From positions 1 through 64,000 of the forward strand of contig JAISNV010000031.1 in the NCBI GenBank assembly GCA_031276035.1: 64,000 nt of DNA, given 5' to 3'. Position numbers and translations under genes: made by a program. Below the pieces are notes generated by a model, which saw nothing but the letters and a program-made list of their open reading frames with translations, did not search any database and was not told the DNA's origin. Shown one piece after another: positions 17,704 to 27,291 of this stretch. The DNA is from Bacteroidales bacterium. GTDB lineage: Bacteria > Bacteroidota > Bacteroidia > Bacteroidales > BM520. How positions within the stretch are numbered: position 1 is the first letter of the stretch; every line of letters starts with the position of its first letter.

Positions 17704-20508
17704 ATGTCGTTGAAAGAAATCAACATTTCCGGTGCAAGAGTAAATAATTTAAAAGATATCAACTTGGTAATTCCGCAAAAGAAACTTGTAGTGATAACTG
17801 GTTTGAGCGGAAGCGGAAAATCTTCCCTGGCTTTCGATACAATTTATGCCGAAGGTCAACGCAGATTTATGGAAACTATGTCGAGATACGCGCGACAATT
17901 TATCGGTAACTTAGAAAGACCCGACGTTGATTCTATAACCGGACTTTGCCCGGTAATTTCCATCGAACAAAAAACAACAAATAAAAATCCGCGCTCTACT
18001 GTAGGAACAATCACTGAAATATATGATCTTTTAAGATTATTATATGCCCGTATTTCCGATGCATACTCGCCCGTTACCGGAAAGCTGATGATTAAATACA
18101 CAGAAAATCAAATCATCGAACTTATTTCCTCAGAGTATAAAGATAAATCAATATTGATTCTTGCTCCGTTAATCAAAGGTAGAAAAGGGCATTATAGAGA
18201 ACTTTTTGAAAACTTTCGCCGACAAGGATTTCTAAAAATTATGGTTGACGGTGAGATAAAGGAATTAAAACCGGGAATGCATGTGGATCGATATAAGATT
18301 CATGATATTCAACTTGTTGTTGATAAACTAACTATCAATGAAAAATCGGAAACTCGATTGAAAGAAAGTGTTAAAACAGCGTTCCGACTGGGAAAGGATA
18401 ATCTTTTAATCATAGATAACGAGACTAATGAACAGAAAAATCTAAGTAAAAGATTGGTTTGTCCCGATACCGGAATTTCTTACAGTGATCCGGAACCGAA
18501 TCTGTTTTCTTTCAATTCACCTTATGGGGCTTGTCCTAAATGTAACGGATTAGGTTATATAAAAGAAGTTGATATCGACAAAATTTTTCCGAACAAAAAA
18601 TTAAGTATAAAAAAAGGCGGAATTGCTCCTTTAGGCGAATATAAAAAGAATTGGATATTCAATCAGATTGAAGCTATCGGAATGAAATTCGGCTTTACCA
18701 TGAATTCAACAATTGAGGAGCTTTCAGAAGAAGCTATCAATGTAATTTTATTCGGAGCAAAAGAAAAGTTTTCCGTAAAAAATTCATATTTGGGAATAAA
18801 TTTAAATTACGATTTAAATTTTGACGGAATTATTAACTTTCTTGAAGAACAAGATAAAATGCCCGATTATCTCTCGTTAAAGAAATGGGTTAGCTCTTAT
18901 ATGAACGAAATTCCCTGCCCGGAATGCCACGGCAGGCGCTTACAAAATGAATCCCTACATTTCTTAATAGGAGGCAAGAATATTACCGAAGTAGCACATT
19001 TAGAGCTAAACGATTTAAGAGAATGGATCAATGAAATCAGGGAATCGGTTGATGAAACAAAAAAACTTATTGCTAACGAGATTTTTAAGGAAATAAACAG
19101 TAGGCTCAATTTTATTATTGATGTAGGATTGGATTATCTTTCTTTAGATAGATCGGCGCCGTCTTTATCAGGCGGAGAATCTCAAAGAATCAGACTTGCA
19201 ACACAAATCGGTTCGCAGTTAATCGGAGTATTGTATATTCTTGATGAACCAAGTATCGGTTTACATCAAAAAGATAATTACAGATTGATACAAGCATTAA
19301 AAGATTTGCGCGATATAGGAAACTCGGTAATTGTTGTTGAACATGACGAAGCAACTATGTTTGCGGCAGATCAAATAATAGATATTGGTCCGGGAGCGGG
19401 AAGGCTCGGCGGACATGTTGTTGCCCAAGGAACTGTTGAAGACATCATCAAATCCGGCTCTATCACAGGAAAATATTTAAATAAGGAATTACAAATATTA
19501 CCTCCTGAGAAAACTCGTGAAGGAAACGGAAAATTCATTTCAATAAAAGGTGCTAATGGTCATAATCTCAAAAATATTGACATTGATATTCCACTAAACA
19601 AACTAATATGCGTAACGGGAGTTTCGGGCAGTGGTAAATCATCATTAATAAATCAAACCTTATATCCGGTATTAGTAAACAAATTGCATCACGGGAAACG
19701 CCATGCGTTGGAATATGAAAACATTACCGGAATAGAGCACATTGACAAGGTAATTGATATTGATCAATCTCCTATTGGAAGAACTCCGAGATCCAATCCA
19801 GCAACATATACAAATGTTTTCAGTGATATCCGAAATCTTTTTGCCGAAACTCCTCAGGCAAAGATAAGAGGGTATAAATCGGGAAGATTTTCATTCAACA
19901 TAAAAGGCGGTCGTTGCGAAGAATGCCAAGGCAGCGGCGAGCGTGTAATTGAAATGAATTTCCTGCCGAGCGTACATATCAAATGTGAGAAATGTCAAGG
20001 AAAAAGATATGACCGGGAAACTTTGGAAGTTCGCTATCACGGAAAATCTATTTACGATGTTTTAAATATGACTATAAATCAAGCTGTAGAATTTTTTGAA
20101 AATATTCCGAACATTACAAGGAAGATTAAAGTTTTGCAGGATGTAGGATTGGGATATTTGAAATTGGGGCAGTCGTCTACTACCCTTTCGGGCGGAGAAG
20201 CTCAGAGAATAAAATTAGTTTCGGAGTTAAACAAACGCGATACGGGCAATACGCTTTACATTCTGGATGAACCTACAACAGGTTTGCATTACGAAGATAT
20301 TAAAGTGTTATTACATGTTATCAATCGGTTGGTAGATAAAGGTAATACCGTAATTATTATTGAGCACAATTTAGATGTAATCAAATCAGCAGATTACATC
20401 ATTGATATGGGGCCGGGCGGCGGTTACAAAGGCGGTGAAATAATTGTTACCGGTACTCCGGAAGAAATAAAAAAATCAGGTAAAGGTTTTACATCTCAAT
20501 ATTTATAA
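17704..20508 (+). CDS. uvrA: Excinuclease ABC subunit A
   Basis: This 934-residue damage-recognition ATPase belongs to nucleotide excision repair and forms UvrA2-UvrB on DNA. It has two ABC ATPase halves, with Walker A motifs GLSGSGKSSL (N half) and GVSGSGKSSL (C half) and signatures LSGGESQR and LSGGEAQR. The zinc-finger cysteines are present (CPKCNGLG and CPECHGRR in the first half, CEECQGSG and CEKCQGKR in the second). The length is normal and the gene appears intact. A good Shine-Dalgarno (AGGAG) precedes the ATG. A retropepsin-like gene starts 2 bp after the stop. Confidence 0.97.
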   Translation: MSLKEINISGARVNNLKDINLVIPQKKLVVITGLSGSGKSSLAFDTIYAEGQRRFMETMSRYARQFIGNLERPDVDSITGLCPVISIEQKTTNKNPRSTVGTITEIYDLLRLLYARISDAYSPVTGKLMIKYTENQIIELISSEYKDKSILILAPLIKGRKGHYRELFENFRRQGFLKIMVDGEIKELKPGMHVDRYKIHDIQLVVDKLTINEKSETRLKESVKTAFRLGKDNLLIIDNETNEQKNLSKRLVCPDTGISYSDPEPNLFSFNSPYGACPKCNGLGYIKEVDIDKIFPNKKLSIKKGGIAPLGEYKKNWIFNQIEAIGMKFGFTMNSTIEELSEEAINVILFGAKEKFSVKNSYLGINLNYDLNFDGIINFLEEQDKMPDYLSLKKWVSSYMNEIPCPECHGRRLQNESLHFLIGGKNITEVAHLELNDLREWINEIRESVDETKKLIANEIFKEINSRLNFIIDVGLDYLSLDRSAPSLSGGESQRIRLATQIGSQLIGVLYILDEPSIGLHQKDNYRLIQALKDLRDIGNSVIVVEHDEATMFAADQIIDIGPGAGRLGGHVVAQGTVEDIIKSGSITGKYLNKELQILPPEKTREGNGKFISIKGANGHNLKNIDIDIPLNKLICVTGVSGSGKSSLINQTLYPVLVNKLHHGKRHALEYENITGIEHIDKVIDIDQSPIGRTPRSNPATYTNVFSDIRNLFAETPQAKIRGYKSGRFSFNIKGGRCEECQGSGERVIEMNFLPSVHIKCEKCQGKRYDRETLEVRYHGKSIYDVLNMTINQAVEFFENIPNITRKIKVLQDVGLGYLKLGQSSTTLSGGEAQRIKLVSELNKRDTGNTLYILDEPTTGLHYEDIKVLLHVINRLVDKGNTVIIIEHNLDVIKSADYIIDMGPGGGYKGGEIIVTGTPEEIKKSGKGFTSQYL

Positions 20509-20510
20509 AT

Positions 20511-20963
20511 ATGAATTACAAAATCAAATTATTAACAATAGATAATCTTGACGACCGTAACGGTTCGCTAAAATATATAAGCGCAAGAATTAACAGAAAA
20601 GATATATTATTTCTAATCGACACAGGCGCAACGCGTACATGCGTTAACGAAGAAACTTTAGAATCTTTCCTTAACAGAAAAGAATTAAAACAAATCAAAG
20701 AAGGGGCGGATATCCTGGGGCTGGGCACATCAAACCATAAAAGTCAGGAATGTATTATAAATAAAATAAGTTTTAACCGCCTGATTATACATGAGTTTCC
20801 TATAATAATTACAAATTTATCCGACATTTTCTCAGCATTGGAGTCAGCTTCAAACATAAAACTTCACGGCATTATCGGAAACGACTTTCTTGTAGAACAT
20901 AATGCGGTTATTGATTATGAAAAAAATATCCTGAAATTAAAAAAGGAAAAGATTAAGAAGTAA
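20511..20963 (+). CDS. Retropepsin-like aspartic protease domain protein
   Basis: This 150-residue protein carries the active-site motif FLIDTGATRTCV (catalytic Asp37 in DTGA) and, at the C-terminal side, the flap/second hydrophobic motif LHGIIGNDFLVEH. It therefore has the single-lobe organisation of retroviral-type aspartic proteases, which act as dimers. No signal peptide is visible, so it is cytoplasmic. It starts 2 bp after uvrA and is almost surely co-transcribed with it. The substrate is unknown, and a role in the SOS or repair context is only guilt by association. Confidence 0.85.
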   Translation: MNYKIKLLTIDNLDDRNGSLKYISARINRKDILFLIDTGATRTCVNEETLESFLNRKELKQIKEGADILGLGTSNHKSQECIINKISFNRLIIHEFPIIITNLSDIFSALESASNIKLHGIIGNDFLVEHNAVIDYEKNILKLKKEKIKK

Positions 20964-21094
20964 TCGTTTTGTGTTATGGAAGAATTATCAGAAGCCAATC
21001 GGTTGGTTTACTCATAAACTTTCGCACTTCATTATAAATTACATTTCGGAACTAAAAGTTTGAAATTCGTAATCAAAAACCCGAAGTTTTGAAC

Positions 21095-23083
21095 TTAGTA
21101 TATTCCAAACCAGAAATCATCAACATAAACTCTTGATTTACCGGGATTATAAAGATATATCGCAAATTCATAATCATCAACGTCCAATTTCGGCACTTCA
21201 AATCCTACCGACAAATCTTCCCACTCTTGAGAACATGATAAGGCTTCTTCCAAACTATAATTTTTATAATAAATATTTTCATTATTATGTATTATTGACA
21301 ATACCAAATGACAATCGGTAATATACTGACACATAAATTTTGCTTTAAAGAAAATAAAGTTATTCTTTTCAGACAAAACCGATAAATCCTTAGTCTTGAA
21401 AGTCAATCCGTAAAGCATATCCTGAGCCAATAAACCGGAATGTGAACCCGAATAACTTACTTCAGAAGTAGAAAAAGTATTTTTCCAAAGTTGATGTAAC
21501 TCATTTTCATAATCAGCGAACATTTCAAAAACCGGTTCCTGGGGATTATCAGCTAAAGTAAAAACAGAAATTTTATCATTTCCACCTATTTTGTTTATTC
21601 TATATATTATATCCGAATATTTCTGATAAATTCTGGAAAGATAATATTCGTTTTGTAAAATAATATAATCGTAATTTAATGAATCTAAAGCCAATTTGAT
21701 TTTTCCCTCATCATATTTTCTCACAACAAATCCTTTTCTACCCATCAAAATAAATGGAATATTAGGCGTCGGACAATCAATAATCAAAATTTTCGAATCA
21801 TTCGGGATATTCAATTCGCTTAATAAGTTTTTCGAATCAATAAAACTTTTATAAGTCTTTTCCGCCCTACTCCAATCCTTCTCTTCATAACGTCCGTCTT
21901 GTGATGCTATTGCTTTGCTGCTCAGCGGATATGCAATAACAAGAAATAGAATTAACCAAAAGCCGTTACTTATTTTTTTATTTTGAAAATCTGGAATAAT
22001 AGAAATTAAAAATATTATCAGCAGAATTATCGGGAGAAAAAATGTATCAAGGAAATAATAATCGTGCGCCGGAAATTGTCGTATTAAGGCTATAAGAAAC
22101 ATTATGCTACCTATAAATATCGTCAAAATATAAAGAATAAAATACGACTGTTTACTATTTATTTTACGGATTAAGAATCCAAAAACAGACAAAAGTATAA
22201 TCCCAGCAAATATCAGATAGTGAATTTTAGTGAAATAATCAAAAAGCCAATTTTCAGCAGTTAATTTAATCAGAGAAAAAAATTCCGCGAAATTATCTGC
22301 AGGCATAAGCTGACTAAGAAAAATTGAGCCGTAATTATCTTTTAGAATTTTATTATATATAAAATTCAAAGCAATAAATAATGTTGATATAATAACGGGT
22401 GCTACTTTTGGTAATAATTTAGAATTATTTTTTATAATCCTGATAAATTCCACACAATAAACCGCTATTAAAGGAATAATAAAAGTTAAGCGGGATAATG
22501 CCGCCAAAGTAAAGAAGATTAATGATATATTAAAATTTTTGTTTCTGCTATTTTCAATATACAATGAATAAAAATAAACTCCGATTATTGCGTTTGATAA
22601 AGACGGAATTGTAGGCAAGAAACCGCCCTGATAATAAACAAAGACAGGTGAAGTTGCTGCCAATAAAAGAATTATTAATGATTTAAAATAATTTTTTGTC
22701 CAGATTTGTGATAATTTAAACAGGAAAAACAATCCCATAAAGCCATACAATAATATGTAAATACGAAAAAATATTACATCATTACTCTTAAACAACTTCA
22801 TAAAGATTGCCGGAATAAAATCATGTATTGGAAAATCGGCAGCCGTAATTGTAGTTTCGGGATAATCGTGCCAAAGTTCAGGAAATTGATAATAATATAC
22901 AAAAGTTTGTGGCTTAAAAAAGTTCAAATCATTTTCAACAAATCCGAGTGCGATAGCCAGTCTGTCGGATTGTGTCCATGCATGAATTTGATACGGGAAA
23001 GTATTCAGATACTTATAATTAAAAATCAATCCAATGAAAACAATTATAATAATTGCCGATAAATTTTTGTATAAATCTTTCAT
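21095..23083 (-). CDS. Integral-membrane GT-C type glycosyltransferase
   Basis: This 662-residue protein has about 11-12 hydrophobic helices over residues 8-430 and a soluble C-terminal domain of about 230 residues (beta-rich end VYVDDFWFGIY). The first extracytoplasmic loop contains an acidic residue after an aromatic stretch (HAWTQSDRLAIA, Asp40), like the catalytic Asp of ArnT/PMT-family lipid-linked sugar transferases. It probably transfers a sugar from a polyprenyl phosphate donor to an envelope acceptor. The C-terminal part resembles a carbohydrate-binding beta-sandwich. It is encoded alone on the minus strand. A TATATTTG box precedes it at 23109-23116. Confidence 0.8.
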   Translation of the reverse strand: MKDLYKNLSAIIIIVFIGLIFNYKYLNTFPYQIHAWTQSDRLAIALGFVENDLNFFKPQTFVYYYQFPELWHDYPETTITAADFPIHDFIPAIFMKLFKSNDVIFFRIYILLYGFMGLFFLFKLSQIWTKNYFKSLIILLLAATSPVFVYYQGGFLPTIPSLSNAIIGVYFYSLYIENSRNKNFNISLIFFTLAALSRLTFIIPLIAVYCVEFIRIIKNNSKLLPKVAPVIISTLFIALNFIYNKILKDNYGSIFLSQLMPADNFAEFFSLIKLTAENWLFDYFTKIHYLIFAGIILLSVFGFLIRKINSKQSYFILYILTIFIGSIMFLIALIRQFPAHDYYFLDTFFLPIILLIIFLISIIPDFQNKKISNGFWLILFLVIAYPLSSKAIASQDGRYEEKDWSRAEKTYKSFIDSKNLLSELNIPNDSKILIIDCPTPNIPFILMGRKGFVVRKYDEGKIKLALDSLNYDYIILQNEYYLSRIYQKYSDIIYRINKIGGNDKISVFTLADNPQEPVFEMFADYENELHQLWKNTFSTSEVSYSGSHSGLLAQDMLYGLTFKTKDLSVLSEKNNFIFFKAKFMCQYITDCHLVLSIIHNNENIYYKNYSLEEALSCSQEWEDLSVGFEVPKLDVDDYEFAIYLYNPGKSRVYVDDFWFGIY

Positions 23084-23108
23084 GCTCTAAAATTAATTTT
23101 AGCAAATG

Positions 23109-23116
23109 CAAATATA
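23109..23116 (-). promoter_or_regulatory. -7 box TATATTTG upstream of the GT-C glycosyltransferase
   Basis: A minus-strand TAnnTTTG match sits 25 bases before the ATG at 23083. It is an AT-rich context match only. Confidence 0.4.
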
Positions 23117-23337
23117 CATTAAAATGTATACAAGATTTATTATACATAAAGAGGAAATATTCAATAAATATTTAACTTCTGTTTTTCTTTCGGAAAGATT
23201 CTACAAATAATAATGAAACTCATTAATTTAATCTTCATTAATATTAAATTAAAATACTTTTGCTTCACAAAGATCAACCACCTATCAGTCAATAAATTAA
23301 TCTCAAAGCTATAGTTATCACAAATATATTATATGAT

Positions 23338-23345
23338 TAAATTTG
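23338..23345 (+). promoter_or_regulatory. -7 box TAAATTTG upstream of the DUF1016 gene
   Basis: TAAATTTGC matches TAnnTTTG and ends 35 bases before the ATG at 23381. The region is very AT-rich, so chance is not excluded. Confidence 0.35.
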
Positions 23346-23380
23346 CATAAAGTATTCGTATTATAATCAATTGTATAATT

Positions 23381-24421
23381 ATGAAAAAAGAGGGCGTAGA
23401 GAATAACCTAATTAAAAAAATATCCAAATTATTAGAAACGGCAAAACAAACTGTTCTTAATACTGTTAATCAAACAATGGCGTTAACTTATTTTGAAATC
23501 GGCAGAATGATTGTAGAAGAAGAGCAGAAAGGGAAAGGAAGAGCTGATTATGGAACACAACTTATTTATGAAATTTCAAAAAGATTAACTGAAGACTTCG
23601 GCAAAGGATTTTCGATTACTAACATTAAGCAAATGAGAAGTTTTTACTTAATTTACTCAAAAGGTCAGACAGTGTCTGACGAATTACAATCAACTTATTT
23701 AACGCCCGTTACAATAGTACAAGAATTTAAATTAAGTTGGTCGCATTATCTAAAATTAATGAGAATAGAAGATGAAAATGAACGAAGATTCTATGAAATA
23801 GAAGCCTATAAGAATAATTGGAGTTTAAGAGAATTACAAAGACAATACGATTCCGGTTTATATACAAGGTTAGCTTATAGCCGAAACAAAAATAAAATTA
23901 TAGAATTGTCGGCAAAAGGACAAATAATTGAAAAAGCTAAAGATGCTATTAAAGATCCGTATATATTGGAATTTTTAGAATTACCTGAATTATCCGGATA
24001 TTCTGAAAATGATTTCGAACAAAAATTAATTGACAAATTGGAACAATTTATTTTGGAATTAGGAAAAGGTTTTACTTTTGTTGCACGACAAAAAAGAATA
24101 ACTTTTGATGAAAAACATTTTAGAATTGATTTGGTTTTTTATAATAGAATATTAAAATGTTTTGTATTGATAGATTTAAAAATGGGAGAATTAAAACACA
24201 ATGATTTAGGACAAATGCAGATGTATGTAAATTATTATGACAGAAACATTCGTCTTGAAGATGAGAACAAAACAATCGGAATTATACTTTGCAAAGACAA
24301 AAATGAATCTGTTGTCAGATACACACTACCGGAAAACAACGAACAAATATTTGCCAGTAAATATCTAACAATTCTACCGAGTAAAAACACGCTAAAGAAA
24401 TTACTTGCAAATAAAGACTGA
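23381..24421 (+). CDS. DUF1016 / YhcG-type PD-(D/E)XK nuclease protein
   Basis: This 346-residue protein has the DUF1016 N-terminal helical domain (about 8-185; VNQTMALTYFEIGRMIVEEEQ split across it, LSWSHYLKLMRI, YEIEAYKNNWSLRELQRQ). A C-terminal PDDEXK nuclease domain follows (about 215-340; FTFVARQKRITFDEKHFRID, then LVFYNRILKCFVLIDLKMG with the D...DLK catalytic core). The family is widespread and mobile, implicated in DNA processing and often found next to restriction systems. Here no restriction or other defence gene adjoins. A variable segment (GQTVSDELQSTYL) between the two halves is encoded by a palindrome also found in the terminator 767 bp downstream. It is a single-gene unit with its own terminator, consistent with lateral acquisition. 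Confidence 0.9.
   Translation: MKKEGVENNLIKKISKLLETAKQTVLNTVNQTMALTYFEIGRMIVEEEQKGKGRADYGTQLIYEISKRLTEDFGKGFSITNIKQMRSFYLIYSKGQTVSDELQSTYLTPVTIVQEFKLSWSHYLKLMRIEDENERRFYEIEAYKNNWSLRELQRQYDSGLYTRLAYSRNKNKIIELSAKGQIIEKAKDAIKDPYILEFLELPELSGYSENDFEQKLIDKLEQFILELGKGFTFVARQKRITFDEKHFRIDLVFYNRILKCFVLIDLKMGELKHNDLGQMQMYVNYYDRNIRLEDENKTIGIILCKDKNESVVRYTLPENNEQIFASKYLTILPSKNTLKKLLANKD
23659..23680. repeat. Palindrome inside the DUF1016 gene, matching the terminator downstream
   Basis: GTCAGAC-AGT-GTCTGAC (23664-23680) is a perfect inverted repeat. With its AAAAG flank, 21 of 22 bases equal the left part of the terminator palindrome at 24426-24447. The middle base is G instead of A. Confidence 0.8.
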
Positions 24422-24424
24422 AAT

Positions 24425-24453
24425 AAAAAGGTCAGACAATGTCTGACCTTTTT
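24425..24453. terminator. Rho-independent terminator of the DUF1016 gene
   Basis: A 13-bp perfect stem (AAAAAGGTCAGAC / GTCTGACCTTTTT) with loop AAT lies 3 bases after the DUF1016 stop and ends in T runs on the plus strand. It is symmetric, so it could function in both directions. It separates DUF1016 from nqrA. Confidence 0.92.
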
Positions 24454-24563
24454 ATTTTCTTATTTCTTTCGTTAAAAATTTGTTAATAAAAATAAATTAT
24501 TTTTATTGAAACATAAAAGATTAAGATTAATTTTACCACAAATTTTGTGAAAAGTATTTTTGC

Positions 24564-26111
24564 ATGAAAAGTGTTTTCAAAATAAAAAAAGGTTTGGATG
24601 TCAAACTGATTGGCGACGCCGATTTCATTATTAAAGCTCATAAAGTATCTAAAGTTGCCGTTTGTCCTGATGACTTTAAATGGTTAAAGGCAAAGCTAAA
24701 CGTCAATGAGAGAGATAACGTAAAAATCGGCACACCGATAATCTTCTCGAAAGATAATCCGGAAATTAAAATAGTAGCGCCAATAAGCGGTGAAGTTACA
24801 AGTATCGTTAGAGGTGAGAAACGTAAGATTGAACGAATTGTAATAACTTCCGATAATAAATTTGAAAAAGAAGATTTTAATCTAGACTTTAAATTAGAAA
24901 GAACCGCCATAATTAACGCCATGCTCACAACCGGTTTGTGGCCCTTTATAAAACAGCGCCCTTTCGACTGCATTGCAGATCCGAATGATATTCCGAAAGC
25001 AATTTTCATTTCTTGTTTTGACAGCTCACCATTAGCTCCCTCATACTCTTTTCTCTTGCAAGACAGACAAGAAGAATTTCAAAAAGGTATTGAGATTCTT
25101 TCACATCTTACAAACGGACCAATTATTCTCGGTTTGAAAAATAATATAGGAAATTCTTTTTTTGAAGCTACAAAAAACGTTCAATTCAAATATTTCGAAG
25201 GACCACATCCGAGTGGGAATATCGGAACTCAAATTCATTATATATCTCCTCTTGCTAAAGGTGAAATTGTTTGGTACGTAAACCCGCAGGATATTGCAAT
25301 TATCGGAAAATTATATTTAAAAAACGAATTGGATTTTTCAAAGATAATAGTACTTTGCGGCTCCGGAATCGCAGAACCTTACTATCTTAAAACTATTAGC
25401 GGCAGTAATATTTTAGATGCGATAATGAAAATGTCTAATATAGAATGCGCTTATGTAAATGACAAATGTATTCATCCGGAATCCGAATGTTCAAACTGCC
25501 AGATAAAAGGTACGAACTTGGTAAGCGGAAGAATGCAACTTGGAAAGCTTCGAATTAAAAATTACGGATTTGTTATTGAAGATAAGCGTAATAAACGTAA
25601 GAAGAAGTTTAAAGATGTTGATGACAACACCGTTTATATATCAAGTAATAGCGGTCCTACGGATGCACGAATTATCAGTGGGAATGTTTTGACGGGAACG
25701 AATATTTCCAAATCAACATTTCTGAGATTTTACCACAATCAGGTTACTGTTATTCCCGAAGGCGGTAAAAGGAGGTTCCTTGGATGGCTATATCCCGGTT
25801 TTCGCCTCTGGAGTGTTTCGCACACTTATGTTTCTTGGCTGTATCCCAATAGAAAACACAATTTAGATACTACTCTACACGGAGGAAAACGTGCCATGAT
25901 CTTATCTGATATTTATGAAAAAGTTTTTCCTTTGGATATTCTTCCTATGGAATTATTAAAAGCCTGCGTTATAGGCGACACTGAATTAATGGAACAACTC
26001 GGTATTTATGAAGTAGTTGAAGAAGATTTCGCGTTATGCGAAGTAGTTTGTCCTTCTAAGACAGAATGCCAAAAGATTATTTATGACGGTTTATCACTTT
26101 TAAAAGAATAA
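24564..26111 (+). CDS. nqrA: Na+-translocating NADH:quinone reductase subunit A
   Basis: This 515-residue peripheral subunit of the Na+-pumping NQR complex is recognised from the N-terminal KIKKGLDVKL, the P-S-G-H-like segment FEGPHPSGNIGTQIHYI (about 211-227), ISGNVLTGTN and FYHNQVTVIPEG. Usual NqrA proteins are near 445-455 residues. This one appears to carry about 60 extra residues (about 293-366) containing four cysteines, Cys295, Cys302, Cys309 and Cys312. A further three Cys are near the C-terminus (Cys492, Cys496, Cys502), part of them in the usual CEVVCPSKTE tail. It begins the six-gene nqr operon, with nqrB 3 bp downstream. Confidence 0.95.
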   Translation: MKSVFKIKKGLDVKLIGDADFIIKAHKVSKVAVCPDDFKWLKAKLNVNERDNVKIGTPIIFSKDNPEIKIVAPISGEVTSIVRGEKRKIERIVITSDNKFEKEDFNLDFKLERTAIINAMLTTGLWPFIKQRPFDCIADPNDIPKAIFISCFDSSPLAPSYSFLLQDRQEEFQKGIEILSHLTNGPIILGLKNNIGNSFFEATKNVQFKYFEGPHPSGNIGTQIHYISPLAKGEIVWYVNPQDIAIIGKLYLKNELDFSKIIVLCGSGIAEPYYLKTISGSNILDAIMKMSNIECAYVNDKCIHPESECSNCQIKGTNLVSGRMQLGKLRIKNYGFVIEDKRNKRKKKFKDVDDNTVYISSNSGPTDARIISGNVLTGTNISKSTFLRFYHNQVTVIPEGGKRRFLGWLYPGFRLWSVSHTYVSWLYPNRKHNLDTTLHGGKRAMILSDIYEKVFPLDILPMELLKACVIGDTELMEQLGIYEVVEEDFALCEVVCPSKTECQKIIYDGLSLLKE

Positions 26112-26114
26112 ATT

Positions 26115-27290
26115 ATGGGTTGGCTGATAAACTTAAGTGAAAGATTAGAAAAAGCATTCTCCAGCAGACGCTTACTAAAAAGGTTTTATGCGCTTTATGA
26201 TGCTGCCGATACCTTCTTATTAACACCTAACGCTACTACAAAAACAGGCAGCCACATTCGTGATGTTGTTGATATGAAACGAATTATGATTGCAGTGATG
26301 ATAGCTTTAGTGCCTCCTCTGTTATTTGGAATTTGGAATATAGGATATCAACATTTTTTAGTAAACAGCATCGATGCAAGCTTATGGCAAATGTTCTCGT
26401 ACGGATTTCTGAAATGGCTTCCTATAGTTCTTACGGTTTATGCAAGCGGATTAACAGTTGAAATTATTTTTGCCCAAAGGCTCGGTCACAGTGTTGCTGA
26501 AGGATTTTTTGTTTCGGGAATGCTGATACCTATGATTGTTCCTCCTGAAATTCCTTTATGGATATTAGCTCTGGCTACAATTTTCGCAACATTATTCGCA
26601 AAAGAAGTTTTCGGCGGAACAGGCTATAATTTCCTAAATGTTGCCTTAGTTGCCCGGGCTTTTATATTCTTTGCATATCCGAGTGTGATTTCGGGAGATA
26701 ATGTTTGGATTGCCGGCAAACCTGATAGTATCTCTGGCGCCACTCCATTAGCACAATTATCCAATGGTAATATCACCGATATGCCAAGCATTTTCGAAAT
26801 GTTTATCGGAACAATTCCGGGCAGTATAGGCGAAACTTCAAAATTAGCGATTATTCTCGGAGGAATTTTTCTCGTATATACGCAAGTGGCCAGTTGGCGG
26901 ATAATGTTATCGGTAATGTTTGGCGGATTGAGCATGGGATTTATTTTTAATTTGATTGGCACTACTCCGATAATGCAAATTCCGCCATACGAACATTTGC
27001 TCATGGGAGGATTTATGTTCGGGGCGGTTTATATGGCTACCGATCCCGTTACTTCACCGCATACAAATTGGGGAAGAGTTATTTTCGGCTTCCTCATAGG
27101 CGTTATAGCAGTAATGATTCGCGTCATCAACAAAGGATATCCCGAAGGAATGATGCTCGCAATTCTTCTGATGAATGTATTCGCACCGCTAATAGACTAT
27201 ATTGCTATTCAAAATAATATCAGAAAGAGAAAAAAACGACATGCGAAATTAAGTTTGAAAAACATTACTTCACAACCAAATATTAATTGA
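26115..27290 (+). CDS. nqrB: Na+-translocating NADH:quinone reductase subunit B
   Basis: This 391-residue membrane subunit is the largest membrane component of NQR. It has about ten hydrophobic helices and the covalent FMN attachment motif SGATPLAQL, with FMN expected on Thr210. The glycine-rich GGTGYNFLNVALVARAFIFF (split), KEVFGG and FGAVYMATDPVTSPH motifs are also family-typical. It participates in Na+ translocation and quinone reduction. It lies 3 bp after nqrA and 1 bp before nqrC, so the genes are tightly coupled. Confidence 0.96.
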   Translation: MGWLINLSERLEKAFSSRRLLKRFYALYDAADTFLLTPNATTKTGSHIRDVVDMKRIMIAVMIALVPPLLFGIWNIGYQHFLVNSIDASLWQMFSYGFLKWLPIVLTVYASGLTVEIIFAQRLGHSVAEGFFVSGMLIPMIVPPEIPLWILALATIFATLFAKEVFGGTGYNFLNVALVARAFIFFAYPSVISGDNVWIAGKPDSISGATPLAQLSNGNITDMPSIFEMFIGTIPGSIGETSKLAIILGGIFLVYTQVASWRIMLSVMFGGLSMGFIFNLIGTTPIMQIPPYEHLLMGGFMFGAVYMATDPVTSPHTNWGRVIFGFLIGVIAVMIRVINKGYPEGMMLAILLMNVFAPLIDYIAIQNNIRKRKKRHAKLSLKNITSQPNIN

Positions 27291-27291
27291 T

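Noticed and set aside
23381-24421. A restriction-modification or defence island around the DUF1016 gene
   Set aside because: Neighbours are a glycosyltransferase and the nqr operon. No methyltransferase, helicase or restriction subunit is present.
24555-24562. TATTTTTG box just before nqrA
   Set aside because: It ends 1 base before the nqrA ATG, so transcription would start inside or after the start codon. This is probably a chance match in AT-rich DNA.
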